Source: Psettodes erumei (lineage: Eukaryota > Chordata > Actinopteri > Pleuronectiformes > Psettodidae). From it: a stretch of 64,000 nt of DNA. The stretch spans positions 558,001 to 622,000 of the forward strand of contig JAFBJZ010000376.1 in NCBI GenBank assembly GCA_016785225.1, in the 5' to 3' direction. Each line of letters opens with the position of its first letter. Within the stretch, counting starts at the first letter, position 1. The notes beneath the pieces are model-generated. The model was not told the DNA's origin and did no database searches. It was given only the letters and a program-made list of their open reading frames with translations. Both the position numbers and the translations under genes were made by a program. Of this stretch, positions 23,304 to 37,500 are shown piece after piece.

Positions 23304-26300
23304 GAGTGTGCGTGGAGATCCATACCAGATTGCCGCTGAAGAATTAAAAGCACAGAAGTTTATGGTGAAACTCTTTTTTTCCCTGAGTCTGGCCTCATTA
23401 AAGATGGACTGACTGAGATCTGAAGTTGCAAACAGACTGAGGGGACTGAAAAGTGAAAACAGTGCCGAATTAATAAAGCAAGAGACAAACCTGTTTAATT
23501 AAAATAAGAAGAATGGTAAAGCATGATGACACAGGATCATTTTCATGGTGTATTTATTACAAGTTCAGGTGTTAATGGATTTCACATGAATTTATTTCAT
23601 GTTGTTATGTAGTGCCACCTACTGTAGGACGCATGCTACCGCTGTTTGACCCCACTCACCTGGATGAGAGCAGGATCAGCGATATTGATCTCTCACATAC
23701 ATGAAACTGTAATCACCTTTAAATCGTCTTAGACGTCACGCTGTCAGCTGATGCATGTCTGCCTTAGATGAAGGAAGCCCTGTTATCGTTTTTTTTTTTT
23801 TATTGAAAAACTCAGAATATTTTTTTCTATGGCTTCAACACTAAACAACAATTAACAGATGTACACTTCCATAACACACTTAAACACACAGGCTACTATA
23901 ATTGAATCTTGAATTGTCTCTGTGCTTTATCTGTTGTCATTAACATCAGTGTGTATATCAGATTCCCTGCTCGAGGACATACGGTTTGATTTGTTTGTTT
24001 TATGAAGCTCTCCGCTCTCCATTCTTGTCTTTCTTTTCTTTCGGTGATGCATCCATCCAAATAATGAGCTCACAGACACTTCACTCTCGCTGTCTTCGCC
24101 TGGACATTGTCCACGCTTTGAATCATCAGACGCTTGGCAGACCACGTAGGAGTGCTGACTGTTGCTGGTGAATTAGTCACTCCCTGGGCGTTGGTAGTTG
24201 TTCCAATCCGCCGGTGGGTGCAGCCGCGAGAGGTGACGGGGCGATCGTCTGTATGGGCGCTGCAGTTGTTTCTGTTATTTGTTTGTGTCAAAGGTGTCGG
24301 TGTGCGCCCCGTGGAAAGGGTGATTGCTCATTTTAGGTTTGGACATGTTCAGTCATGTCTTTGTAGCCCTCTGTTGCATTTAAATGCACCTTTTTTATTT
24401 AGAAGAAAAAAAAAATCCATATGGTGCCTGAAAGCATGTTTACCCAGATAGTTCCCAGCTAATATTTTGGACTCTTTGCCTTAAATTTGTTGTTGTTGTT
24501 ACTAAACAGTACGTGTCTTGTGTGATACTTTTTACTTCATGTTAATAATTATATAATTTCACTGCTGTTACTGCCAATCGATCCCTTCTGTTGCATCTTC
24601 ATAATTTCACTCTTTTTCTTGATAATAAAATAAAAATTAGATTCAGGATCACAAAATTAAAATTTGCTGTGTCTCATTCACCTCCATCTTATTCTATTAT
24701 TTTATTAAAACGGAAACCTTCCATACTGGAGCTTTACAGTGAAGGAGATTAGTCACTGTATGTTTCACACGAATGTCCTCTTCATTTTACTTAATTATAC
24801 TCATTATACTCATTTGCCTTGACTTGATATTCTAAATGAAGTCCATGAAGCCGGCCGTACTTTGCTCATACTTAATGAGTCATACAGGATACAAGGACAC
24901 GCTTGAATGAATTTCACCCACTATACGGTCGTTTTTTGGGAGTGACCCCTTTGGCTATGACTAAGGTAATTATACCGGTGGGACGACACCTAACAAATCG
25001 ACCGAACCTTACACAATACCTCACTTCAGCTTTTGTCCCCTCCCACTCGGCGGACGATTCGACGTTCCAGTTACCGCAGGTGAAAATCCCACGCAGCCCG
25101 TCTGCGGTCCGGACGGGGCCGCTCGACCGGCTTTGTCGTTACAGATCGGCCCCCGTGATGTTCATGGCGTCTCGCAGACCTTCTTGGTTATGATACATGT
25201 AGCATGATTGTGTTCATACGATTTTGATACACTTTACCTTTTGAGAATAAACTGAAATTTGTCCTCACACAAGTCTGACGTTTATTTCATGAAGCATGAG
25301 TGCCTTTGTATAACATGGTATAGAAAGTGCCTGCCTGCACAGAGAAAGTGTCACTAGATGGCACCATAAGATACCAAGAACAGCAGAGTCACATATCTGA
25401 ATGATATGCAGAGTACCTTTGTGTATGTGGGCTAAACTGGGAACCAGCCTGTTCTGGCACATATTTCAGATTATTGTATCATACAGTTTTATCAGTTAAA
25501 CTGTAAATGTCGTTTAACAGCGCTAAATGCTAACAGGAGAACAATGTTACAGTCTGAGTTACCAGAAATTGTTGGATGGCGGAAAAAAAAGTTCTGAAAA
25601 CAACACAAATAAAAAACAAAACAGCACAAATAAAGACAGAAACTATTAAGCGTATGTGATAGAGCGGTGGATGGGCTAATAAAGATGCAATATTTCTTTA
25701 AGAGATCTCGGGAGAAGACGAGGGAATTGTGCAGCTGCGATTCGCCGGACGCAGCAGATTGTTGTCCTCAATCACACCGACACGATCAGCAGTCCGGACA
25801 GGTGGCGTTGGTCATCAGGCCCGCTGTAGCTGGCAGCGGTTCAGCAAGAAATGTCACCTCGAGAGGACGGCCGTACATCTAAATGAGCGCCGGAGAAACC
25901 CGGACGGAACTTCCATGTTAAGATTGCAGCGTGACCCAAAAGAGGAGAAATTATATGACGCGAAGGGAGAGGGAGAGGAAGGGCCTGAAAGTGACGAAGG
26001 AGAAGACGTGCCACGGTTGAACACCGAAATCTCTTTCCCAGTATCTCCAAAATCTAGGAGGGAGGAAAGACGAGCGGCTCCTCGGTCCAGCGAGCGTGCA
26101 CATGTGCTGATTCACAGCTGCCCAGGAAATGATAATAGATGAGTGGAAAACACGAGAGGGATCATGTGATCAAATGAATGAATCCAACGCTGTATCTCAA
26201 GCCATCTTTATCCATTTCAGCTAAATTCTTAAAACGCTGGCTGAAACCATTAACAGTGAAATGCCTGGGAAGATGATGGTCGGTAACGGCTTCCCATAGG

Positions 26301-28179
26301 GAACTCCTGCATTAGAAGTGAGAGTGAGCCGGGAATTTATGGTGAAGCTTTGCCACGTAACCGTTGTACAGTACGTCTGGTATGAGCCTCTCACGTGCCG
26401 GTAGCGGTTGAGTGCATCCAAGAAATCCAAGCACCAAAAACTAGCAGAACTTGTAAAATCTCTGGGTGACAAACAGCGACCACTAGGGTCAGATTGGATT
26501 CTGTCCCTCTAACTTTAAATGCGCTAAATAACCGTAGAGGAGATCTCATCTCTGTGCCAACGGGTGATAACTGGACTTTTTATGTGTCAGGTGAGCAGAT
26601 GCACAATTCAAAATGTCATGCTAATGCTGCTTTGTTTGCGCAAGCGTCTGCTAACATGAGCCATATGTTATCCGTATCAATTTTATAAGGTGATAATATG
26701 TTAATATTGTACAGATGCTGCTCTCCCTGAAATGCCCTTCCCCCCGAATCCATTATTGCTGGTTTAAAAGCAGTGTTGCAAGCGTTCAGGTATTCATAAT
26801 CATGGCAGGCATCTGTTCCTTGCAAAAAAAAAAAAAATCAAGAAACAGCAGCAGCTCCTGTAAACCCGCTGTACCCAACAAACAGACACGGTTAGCGACA
26901 GCATTTAGCTGCTGCAGAGCCCGATGCTAACCCCAAGCTTTGGTTGAGACTGAAAAAAATGCAATAAATCTAAAAGAAAAGTGAAATAAATATGTGTTTG
27001 CTGACACGTTGGCCATAATTCAGCCATACCTTCACACGGTGACACTATGTCCATGTCAGTCTGTTCCCCTGTCCCCATGTGGCCAAAAGAGATGTTATGT
27101 GTAGATGTCGCGAACAAAAATCTGCTGTCATGAATGCTAATTTGTTTTCCTCCTTTGATGGATAGACTGAGCCAGGCCGCCACCCATGAAACACACGCAT
27201 ACGTTTGTTCTTATTTGAAAGTTATCGCTAGGTTATGAGATCCTGCGTTCATTCATGTTCACGGATAAAGCGCTAAAAATGAGCAAGCCTTCCTGTTTAG
27301 GAGACGGCGCCCTTTTTTTGTTTACTTCTCGGTGAGCAGTAAGTGTTTCCGGAGTTTGCTTTTCGCCGTTAGCGTCCTTAAAGTGAAAGGAAGAGCAGCT
27401 TTGCCTCAAATAATGCTTTCGCTAAACGACGAGAGGCTCCTGCTCAGCGCGGACGCTCGGAGACTAATAATTCGTACGCAATTGCTGTTGGGGCGGCTGA
27501 TAAGAGGACGCAGCGGACGCTCGCCGGTCCTGACAACTACTCACTTGAGCACTGTGAAATGAGTTTTTCTTTCTCGGCCCACAATCACGGGTTCAAAGTG
27601 GAGCCGTGCAGCTTTCAGGAGGGAAGGCGACAGGCTTGATGGATGGCTGACTGTACAGTATATACAGCTGGGAATCCGCCGCTGCTGTTGTCGGCGTATC
27701 CCGGCAACGCGGATCGAGACGACAACCTCAGGTCTTAATTAGTTAAGGATGTCTTCTTCAAAACATTTCCATTAAAGACCAGGGAAGACAAAGTAGGGGT
27801 GGATGGTAGAAGGAAAGATTCAAGATTGGTGTTTTCGGGACCGAGTCCATCCCTGAGAAAATTCCTTGAAATTTCCAGAGTAGTTTACATGTGAGGAATC
27901 CATCGACTTGAGGGGAAAAAACAGAGTTTTTCCTGCGTTGACCAACTGGATTACCCTCACCTGGGGTTTTGTGTGACTGCCAAGAGCCTCACGAGGCTCA
28001 CTCACAAATCTCAACATGACAGCGCATTCATCAGACGTCCATTAAGTACCACAACGCTGCAGGTCATTTATCGTTGTTTTTGATTTCTGCCAGTTACAGT
28101 TGCGATCGTGATTGAAACCAAATGAAACCTGTTTTTTTTAACCCCCCCCCAGCGTGTTGGGCCTACCATCACATGCCCA

Positions 28180-28182
<3 letters not shown>

Positions 28183-28214
<32 letters not shown>
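28183..28214. repeat. (AC)n microsatellite
   Basis: About 16 AC units in intergenic DNA. Confidence 0.95.
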
Positions 28215-28218
<4 letters not shown>

Positions 28219-28813
28219 TTCTCTGCAGTGCTCGAGGAAGGCCCGTGCAGCTCTGGTGCCACGGATCTGTGGTTTCCAGTACAAATCTCTGGCAAGGGAA
28301 GAGGCATTTTCACTTTGGCCTGCTGCTGCACAGCATCAGTCACTGTTTCATAACAACACGCTCCGCTTGTTTTCTCAACATTACCCAACAACGGCGAAAC
28401 CAGGACCTAAGGCGAGACGTATCGGGTTTCACAATCGGTGTGATGTAAAAACCATTACAGACGCTCAGATCGCAGGAGCTGCTCTTTCATTTCAGCCACG
28501 AGGATTTCATTTACAGGTTTGGTTGTTCGCCGTCACACCTGAGGCCTGAGCTGGTGCCGTGAAACTCCTGAAGGTTATCGCGGCGCGCGGAACATCTGCC
28601 TCGGTCCCAGGACGTACGCGCTTGCGTGGAAGGATGAAGTGCTACAGCCACCGACACCCAGTTCATGATATCATGTATGGTGTGTGTGCATGTGTGCGAG
28701 CGTGCGCTAGTGTTGCTGTTGGAGGGGATCCAGGCGTGCAGATGGCCCTGGTTTGTGTTTGCGCTGAACGGCTGCAAGCCTCCCGCCTCCCTTAGTGACC
28801 GTGACAAATCATG

Positions 28814-28818
28814 CACGC

Positions 28819-28849
<31 letters not shown>
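28814..28849. repeat. (CA)n microsatellite with CG-containing start
   Basis: CA repeat with CACG-type interruptions at its left end. Confidence 0.93.
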
Positions 28850-31800
28850 GAATAATACACACTGACGTTTTCAATGGTCAGGTCTCTCCGTAGTCTTCCG
28901 AAGTGCGGCTTTGATGCTGAGAATTATTCTTTTACAGGCCCGAGTTAATCTTCTGGATGATTTGAGTGATGAGACATTTCTCAAGGACTTCCTCGTAAAC
29001 CAGCAAGCGTGCGCAGATACAGCGTTGGTATGTTGTTTATATCCACAACAGAAACACAGCAGACTCTAATTTCTGGTGCCTGGGAAAGCCCATGTCGGCC
29101 GTGACGTCTTTTCAGGTGTGTCCCCGTCTATATATAAAGACAAAGCTCTGTTTGTTCCAGATGTTTTTATGGGAAGGTGACAGGTAGAAGTAAGTCTACC
29201 TGCTTTCACCTGTGCACGCTTGCTGGCCCGCGGCCACTACTATAGCAACAACAACAACAACAGGCCAGGAAAGCCTCGCCGCACTTCCTGGGAGATCCTC
29301 TGGTATGCGAGCTCAAGTCTGGGCTAATGTTTGTCTACTCAGGAATGTTGCCTGGGCGACCGGAGGCCACGGAGGAGGGAAACCCCTTATCTGCTGACAT
29401 TGTCGTTCAAACGTTGTCACGGTTCAAAGGCCGCGTAGGTAGAGATGGGAAAAAAAAGAAGAAGAAGAAGGGGGAAAAAAAAGACGCACAGGCACACACC
29501 TTAAAGGTTGGCCTATATACATTATGTGCGTCGCCATGGAGATACTGTTTGGGTGGAGTGTACGCTCCACAGGGCATGAATAGCTGCAAAGCCGAGACAG
29601 AGGAAAGAGGGAAAAAAAAGGGCGTCCCCTTGGCTTTGACTCAGAGCCGGTAGACTTGCACTTTCGAGCGAGAGGGCGCCGAAGACGTCGATTCATGAAT
29701 GAGCTGCAAAACCATAGGCCTGTTTATGTTTGCGAGAGACGGGGAGGGTCGGATTCGAAAGCGCTCGCTCAGAATGTGGAATGCGATTGCGACACAGTTT
29801 TTTTTTTTCTCTCTCTCTCTCTCTCTCCACTGCGAGCGTAAGTGTTTGTGTAGTTGCTCGCTGAATCTCATGACTCCAGATCTGGCCCGTGCTTTCAGAT
29901 GGGGATTTGGCACATGATGCGCAGGGATCACTTTCAAGCCTTGATAAGCTTATGAGCAATACATGTCAGAAAGCATTTTGCACGATTTATAAAAGAAATG
30001 CATGACGTGTTGGGTAATGCTATCAAACAGCAGAGTATCGTGTTTTCTGTGCGTAAAACCTCCGTTCTGTTACACTTGCACACATATTGTTTTACATATT
30101 GCATTTGGCTCTATGTCAGTATTTAATCTTGGTGGAGAGGAACTGTGGGTTGAAATAACAGATGTTACCGGATACAGTAAGAGGCCTTTAAGCTGAGAGC
30201 TGCGTGCTGCGTTTCCATCATAGTGCAGAAGGTGATGACAAAACCTTGATGACTTGACATTGAAATACATGAAATGTCAGTCCGCTAAAAACCTCCACAA
30301 AAAAACCCCCCACACGTTTTCTCAACCAGAAGGGTCCCACGTTCGGAAAGCCAACGATGCGAATCCCTGTCAGCTGGTGGGAATTCTGAAAAACCCCCCA
30401 AAAAAAACGCTTATTCATGTGACCCATCTGAGAAATTCACTGTTTCCAGACAGGAGTGCAGCGAGGCCGCGCATTTTGATCTGAGGATAAAGCGGCCAAA
30501 GTAGCACTGTGCGAGCGTTGCTATGCCTCAGATCAGTAGCCAGACTTTTACACTTCAGCATGCTGATTCAAGCGCATGTCATTAAACCCAGAGAGATGTT
30601 TTTGAGCTGTTTCTCCCACAGTATCTGTCAGAAAACTCCTGTTCTGCCTTTGCTGAGAGCTCTCCGACTGAGGAGCGTGCTGATTCGCTTTAAGCGACCC
30701 CACCGCTCTCCTCCGGCTTACAAAGCCAAAAAAAGTCTGCTTGTGTTTCACTCTGTAACATCATCTCACCTCCTCCTTGTGTGCCAAACGGAGCATTCGA
30801 CAGGCATCATACGCCGCCGCGTGTTCGTTAGAAATCACCATCTCTGCCAGGATGAATAATTTAATGCTCTGTTCTCAGTCCGAATCGAATGTTTACGTGA
30901 AGCGGGCTCGGTCAGACTCGGTGAACGGACTTGCATCAGTCTGCAGCCGGCGAACGCGATGAGACGCTCTCGGCCCTCGTTGTTTCGGCCACAAGCCGCC
31001 GCCTCCTGCTGTCCTTGTCGAAAGCAGCGGATTTTCCACTATCGGTGAATCAGAAATGAATTCCCGCTCAGTCGGACGAGCGGCTTGCCTCGTGTTCCCC
31101 GACGTTTGTTTGCGAGCTCGTGCTGGAAGCTCTTTTTTTTTGTCATGTGCGCTGGAGCTCTTCTCGGCATGTCTCGGGTTAGTTTTACTGTACCGCTTGA
31201 GTGGAGCGCCACACCGGCACAGACAGCAGCGGATTAACACAGCTGCGGGGGTGAGACATTTTGCGGAGTGTGAACTATGAGTCATCTCTCGCTGAAGATA
31301 AATATTATGTTTTTCCTCTCGCCGACGTGATCTGCGATTTGCATGCAGCGCTCGGGATGATTTGGCTGTTCTCAGCTTCTTTTTCACTTTTCCAGTTGAA
31401 CTCCATTTACTCTTATTTGCAACACACGCGCGCACACGCTCACACACTGATGTTTCCTGCACTGTTTCCCTGAAGGGATGTGTAAACATTTACTTATGAA
31501 TCATTAGTGATGATAAACCTAAGCTAAGCTAAACCATTGATCAATATTACACCATGTCTTCCTATGGAGTCCTCAGGAAGATGCCCTGTAGGACAGCCAG
31601 ATATATCAAGTGACCTTTCCTTTGATAAACAACATTTAAGGATGCCACGGCACCTAATCAATTTGGCTAATGTTAATGTATGCATTGAAATATTGATTGA
31701 GGGATGATCTCCCTCCCGTGAGGAGAAGCTCGTTAAAAAACATAATCCCCTGAGCATCCAGCCAGCAGAAAAAGATCAGACGGGGTGTTTCTGCTGAGGT

Positions 31801-32737
31801 TGACCTGCTGAATTAAAGATCAACAACAAAAAAAAGAGAAAAAAATCAAATGTACCCTTAAATGAGCATCAATGATTTATGCCTAAATCCTACATCTATA
31901 AACAAGCATTTGTTTAATATATTAAATTTCAAACAGGCACGGTCTCCTCTCAGAAGGGGAGGCGCTGGAGGGGGAAGCGTTGTTGCGTTTCCCCGCTTTT
32001 TGTTGCAAACTGAGTGACTCACATCAGCAGGTGCGTTATGCTTGTCTACAGCTGACAAAACCGAGATTATCCAGAGCGTTTTATTGTCGTTTCAGGATGA
32101 GGTATTGAGCAAACACGGGCCGACGGAATGAGAGAACAAATAATGGAGCCATTAGCGTTTACACGCATGTCCCGATGAAGACGTGCGCAGATAGAAACCC
32201 GGCAGTCCCTGAGCCCTGAGGAGGGTCTGAGCTCCTCGGTGGCAGGAAACGGTTCGGTCCCTGGGCACAAGCGACCCGTTTTCAGCGCTCGTTTTTGCCT
32301 TGGGAAAAGCGACTCACTGCGATTTCGCCTGCGGCGCAAACAGGAATGGCAGGGTGCTATAAAACATGTCATTTGCGCGTTTGAGATTTATTGAGAGTCC
32401 GAACAAGTCGAGCTGGTTCCTCAAAGCGGTGATGGACAATGGGACCTGGGAACACAAGTGAAATGATTTTCTACGCTTGTGTCCACACCCTTGTGTGGAG
32501 CCATTGTTTCTATGAAGATGCACAAATGTACGCGTGCGTGTGCGCGCTGGACGATGACGGTATAGGAATCCTGTACTGTGACTCGAAATCTAAAGATGAC
32601 GATGACATGACCGTCAAATGTTTTGTGCTTGATTCAAAATGACGCACGCCTGTGCATCTCCCGAGATTAGATGATGATCGATACCGTTCGTGACGATTGC
32701 GTCTGTGCGTGAAGCCCGAAGCGTGAGCCAGGAGGCG

Positions 32738-32800
32738 ATTAGCTTGGATTAGCTTAGCATAAAGACCGGGAGCAGGGAAAAACAAGCATTTCTCCAAATT
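32738..32800 (+). repeat. Dispersed repeat fragment (GCTTAGCATAAAGACCGG type)
   Basis: The segment with GGATTAGCTTAGCATAAAGA and then a GGGAGCAGGG-like run matches, from memory, part of a repeat widespread in percomorph genomes. It is the complementary arrangement to the copies at 35675 and 36830. The family name is not known to me. Confidence 0.5.
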
Positions 32801-35674
32801 TTAAAAAATTTATCTGAGATAGTTCTGTACACAAACAGAGGCTGGGCTGTAAATATTTCTTAATGAAGACGGGTGACTTCCTGGAGTCTTGTAGTCAAGA
32901 AATACCAGATTTTCACCATCCTGATGTGGGTGAAGCTCCAAAACAGCGGATCCTACAATTCCCAACTAGATGGCATCTTTTGTTAAGCCCCTCCCCCATC
33001 TGGTAAGCAAGCCCACATGCAAGCCTTCGGTTTGAAGCGCGCAGATGACGAGATGCCGAGCTGAGCGATTTTCACCGAACTCGACAGGAGACGTCGTCGC
33101 CCGTTCTCCGCAGTTAACCGACTTCGACGTGAAAAACGGAGGCGGACCGACCCGAACCTCCGCTCCGCGCACCTCGACCTCGCTTTGGCTCTTCGGTGAC
33201 CCCGCTCGTGTTCTCTCCCTCCGTCTGCACTTCCTCGTGTTACAGGACTGATCTAACATTGCGGCGGATGTTCTGCCGGCCTCAGGTCACAGATGACTGA
33301 CAATTACAGCTCTCATTGTGTTTCCTCCAGTTTTTCTACAGTATATCTACCCCCCCACCCCCTGGCCTTGTCCTCCCTATTCCTGCTTCCCAGCCGCCTT
33401 CTGTCCCCTCAATCAAAGCGGAGAAAGATTTAGAGAGGAGGTAAACACTCTGGTTTTATGATTGGGCCCCTTCTTACAGCGTGGCCTATATAATTGAAAA
33501 GCCCTCGGAGACTATTTTAAGACACTAGTGGGAACAGGCTTCCATGTGTGCGCCATGGCTGGGAATGGGGATCTTTCTTTCTCTCTCGCGTTCGCTGATT
33601 GCTAAACAAGTACGGCGTCTTCAGCTGGTTGTCCTCTACGATTACCGCATTGTGTTGAATATGCGGGGAAGTCAAACAAAAGCCTAAAACAAGTATCTGC
33701 CGTCTCACCGCCACGGCTGCAATCTGTCACTTTTTTTTACACAAAGCAAGAATGGGGGAATTTCACAATCAAAGAGAAGAAAAGAAGCTGCACTGTCACA
33801 ACTGGCTGTGCGCGTCTCAAACAGGTTTTACTCAGACCATCTGTTCTTCACGCCGCTCTAAGTCCCAGACCACCAACATCCCGCAAACCAAAATTAACGT
33901 TGTTTCACTCTGAGTAAAAAAGTTTAAACAAACAGAAATATCAGCAGTCAGCGTCTCCTCTCTACCCCTGTGTCAGCCATAATAGACTCTTTGTTCGGTT
34001 GAAATTATAAAGTCTTATTTTGGACTTCGTGTGCATGTGTCGACTCGCTCTGCCTGCGTCATAATGATAACTGCTATGTACCTAAGATTTAAACTTAGAA
34101 CATCTGTAAAGATGAGAAGCAGGGCAGAAGATTTCAGCGACACGCTGCCAGACCAAACAAACTCATTTTGTGTGTTTGTCGCGCTTGGACGGGACACAAG
34201 GACACCCTTTTTAAATAAACTCCTCATACTGTCTCCGACAAGGTGAAATGCTGCGCGAGGATGCAGTGAGAGATTTTATGGTCGACCGGAGCTTCCTAAC
34301 CCGAAGCGCCCTGAACTCGTTGCACTTTGTGCTGAAGGTGGGGAAGCCAGATTCCAGATGCAGATTAAGTTGGCACAGTCGGGACATGCATATTCCCAAG
34401 TCGCTGAGAACAGGTCTGACTTCACTCGTCAGCCTGAAACGCTGCGCATGGCACAGAAGGGAAGCACCTGCCGGCATATTTCTAAGCTTTGCCCAGATAC
34501 TTTAATGATAAACGAGGCTTAAGCGTCTCTTTGTGGCTGGGCCGAAGTGCAGCGGGCTTGGTTCAGCACGTTAACTTGCTCCTATTCGCTGGCGAAACCA
34601 AAACAGGGACAGAGTAAAAATGTGACCTGATGGTAGCCTTTGATAAAAAGTTAAGGGATAACCGAAGGTATCAGGGGAGCTTGCCAAATATCACATCTCA
34701 TTCGTAAAACTGGCTTACAGTATGTTGACAGTTAAAGACAGTTTAAGTAGGTTGAGAGAGCACTGAAATATCTCTCTATCTTCACTTCAAAATGCGCAGT
34801 CGCATGAAAAGCAAACCTTCCATGCCACTTGTGGCAAAAAGATCTTTTTTTATATATAGAAATATTGCCCCATAAAGCCATTTAAGTCACACCAAGGCAC
34901 GCTCCCCCCCCTACCCAACTCTCAACAAATAGGCCCACGACCACATGAAACACACACTCTGCTCTCGTTCCATTCACCATTACTGCGTTAAGTCTCTCTG
35001 CAGGTTCTGTTCGCCAGCGTTTTCCCCCGTGCGCCGATATTTGTTCGTGTTTGATGAGTGGGGGAGAAAAAAAATGACAGAGGAGAAGAAAAGTGGGCAA
35101 ATGTCCGGTAATTCATGAAAAAACGGTTACAACGAGTAAACCCGCAGCGGGCCGGACAAGTGGCGCGAGTTTTGCCGTTGACGCTGACGATTCGACCTGT
35201 CAAAGGAAACTGTGTAACATTAGTGGACGTAAAAATGTACAAGGGCTTTTCAGGGATATGTAACTTAACACCACTCGCGCTGTGGCCCACTAATACTGTA
35301 ATGTGGCGGAGGACCCAGAGTACGCAGGTTTCATTACACCCAATCATGACGGATGGATTTCTGGGCCAATGCATTGTGTAAGGACTGATTACTGATTACG
35401 CTGAAATTCGGGACCCCAATCGGCCCATTTTCGGTGGATTAGCTGCGATTCGCTCACAGGGTTGAGGCCAATTTGCGTGGCACTTTGCACTGAGCTCGTA
35501 CTCGGCGAACTCTGACATGTGATTTCTGCCGCTGACTAACTACGAACGTTTTGGACAGCGCTGAAGTTTGAGACCCCCGCTATAGGTGAAGCTACATCGG
35601 CTGTGTGGCAGCGTTCAGTTGTGTGTGACCCGCTCATCTGAATGAGAAGCAGTGCCGTTAGGAACAGTCCAGTT

Positions 35675-35830
35675 CCCCCCACAGTCTTCATGCTAAGCTA
35701 AGCTAACCCCCCTTTGGCTGTATATCTGCATACACTTGAGCGACATGAGAGTTGTCCGTCTTTTCATCCAACTTTCAGCAAAAAAGGGTAAATACGTGTA
35801 TTTCCCAAATTTCCTCCAATCATCTGCCGT
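35675..35830 (+). repeat. Dispersed repeat, GCTAAGCTAAGCTAAC type
   Basis: Begins with ATGCTAAGCTAAGCTAACCC and continues through CATGAGAGTTG and AACTTTCAGCAAAAAAGGG to TATTTCCCAAATTTC. This order of motifs is shared in degenerate form by the copy at 36830-36960. I recall it as a common teleost interspersed repeat. Confidence 0.6.
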
Positions 35831-36829
35831 TGTCTGTTGATGCAGACCCCCCCCCGCACGCAAAGCACCGCATCAACACGAACTGACATTTAAAATAAAG
35901 AAGGCGGCAGAAAACGGCGGCCAGCGAGAGCCGTGCGAAGGAGCCCTGCAGCGAGACACGAGAAAAGCGTGTTTCCAGATTTCAAAGTCCGCCACAATCA
36001 TTACATTTGATTCCAGAAAAAGATCAAAGCGAGCAGAAGGGAGCCCGCACGCTGCCGACATCAGGAAAAGCTCCTCACCAGAGGTCTACCAAAATAGATG
36101 CTTTTTTTTTTTTTTTACAGTACACTCGACCGTGCCTGAAAATCAGCGCTCGTTTCCATTGGTGGAGCTTCCACAGCGCAGTGTATCATATATAACTACG
36201 AACGTGACGGAGTGTGGCCAGATATATATTTTTTTTCCACATTTGTTACAGGCAGTAAAATGATTAACAGCATTAGAGAATGACTTGTTTTATGCACGTC
36301 CTCTGTGGCGACAGCCGGCATCGCCACGCCGTCTCTGCACAATAAAACCCAGCGGCACTAAGTTACTCGACAGAAGCTCTCGGTCGCCGTTGCGCAACAT
36401 AGCAGGGATACACACAGAAGGTAAACAATGTTTTCAGCGCTCGCGCGGCAGTTCAGATACGCCTCTGAGAGCCCGTTAACCGACTGCCCTTTGACCCCTG
36501 GCACTGTTAGGTGTGCGGTGATGGATCTTAATAAACCATCTCATCAAAAAATATACTTTTTTTTATCTTCACCCTGCATACTGGGAATGAAATGCCACTT
36601 TTAACTCCTGCAGTCTGGTTTTAACTTTGAACTGGCTTTTCTGACTTTAAGGGCCAGAGCGCTTTACGACCGCAACAAAAACACTTTGCGGAAAGTCTTT
36701 AAACGAGGCTGCAACTGCTCGTCTACAGAGCAGGTAGGGCACCTTATTTGCTGTTCATGGAATATTTAATTAGAGAGCCCTAGATGTGCTGGTAGGTGGA
36801 TTTATTTTTTAACCTTTGGACAAGACCCC

Positions 36830-36960
36830 CCCCCATGCTAACCCAAGCTAACCAGGTGTTAGCTCCAGCCACGTATAAATACAGCCGTTTGATTCTTCCC
36901 ATGAAACACTGTCAGCAATAAAGGACAAAATCATATTTCCCCAAATGTCAAATTTTTCCT
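36830..36960 (+). repeat. Dispersed repeat, second copy of the GCTAA type
   Basis: Contains ATGCTAACCCAAGCTAACC, then CTCCAGCCACGTATAAATA, CTGTCAGCAATAAAGG and ATTTCCCCAAATGTCAAA in the same order as the copy at 35675-35830. Confidence 0.55.
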
Positions 36961-37379
36961 TCGAGCCGTGCCTCTTACAAACAGGTGTAAAAGTGAACGG
37001 TGGCTTTGAACGAACGCTGCGTGCGAGCGTACGCTCTCGCACACGAGCCCACTCCCCAAGGGATTAAAGAGTAGACCACGATCCCCGGCTCTGCTGGCTC
37101 TTCATTATAGTTAGCCCTAAATTAAGAGCCACTTCAATAACAATAAAGCAACAGCAGGCAGGCTAATGAAAAAACAACTGCGCCGTTTCCAGCGTGCGAG
37201 TCCGACCCAGACTTCACTCGCACCCACCAGCATACTTTCCCCTTACATCAGCAAACAAGAAAACTGCAAAACCTCTTTTTATTATTCATAAAACAAGATC
37301 ATATAAGCTGTCACTAGCAGCGCAGACAATATTGTGGAGGCTTTTTTAAACTGTGCGTTACGCTCTCATAAAATCCCCG

Positions 37380-37500
37380 CTTTTTTATTCAATACAGCAT
37401 GTCTAGACTATATTTTTATTATCATTATTGCCAGTAGCTAATTAGGATTTTTATTGTGCAAGTCAATTGGGGTTTTGGTGCGCCTTTTGTTTTTCTAAGT
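37380..37500. promoter_or_regulatory. Candidate conserved non-coding element
   Basis: A low-repeat AT-rich block holding AGTAGCTAATTAGGATTTTT, TATTATCATTATTG and CAAGTCAATTGG motifs. Homeodomain-type TAATTA cores in non-repetitive intergenic DNA are frequent in vertebrate developmental enhancers. Only motif content supports this. Confidence 0.25.

Larger units (their letters stand above)
20810..28180. other. Gene-free stretch
   Basis: No exon is supported here. The sequence is mixed: T-rich runs, two TG tracts (23067-23093 and 23262-23301), a poly-T run at 23791-23801, and AT-rich sequence from 24.4 to 24.9 kb. A 137-codon + strand frame at 25729-26142 has a Glu/Asp-rich end but no domain, repeat or splice pair I recognise. 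A moderately CpG-rich patch at 27.30-27.55 kb is noted without a gene. Confidence 0.5.

Noticed and set aside
25729..26142. 137-codon frame with an acidic end
   Set aside because: It starts at a non-ATG codon, has no recognisable domain, and no flanking splice pair forms a gene.
30893..31489. 198-codon minus-strand open frame
   Set aside because: Low-complexity Arg/Ser/Lys composition, no domain, no splice context, and overlapping open frames on the other strand; explained by a CpG-rich patch with few stop codons.
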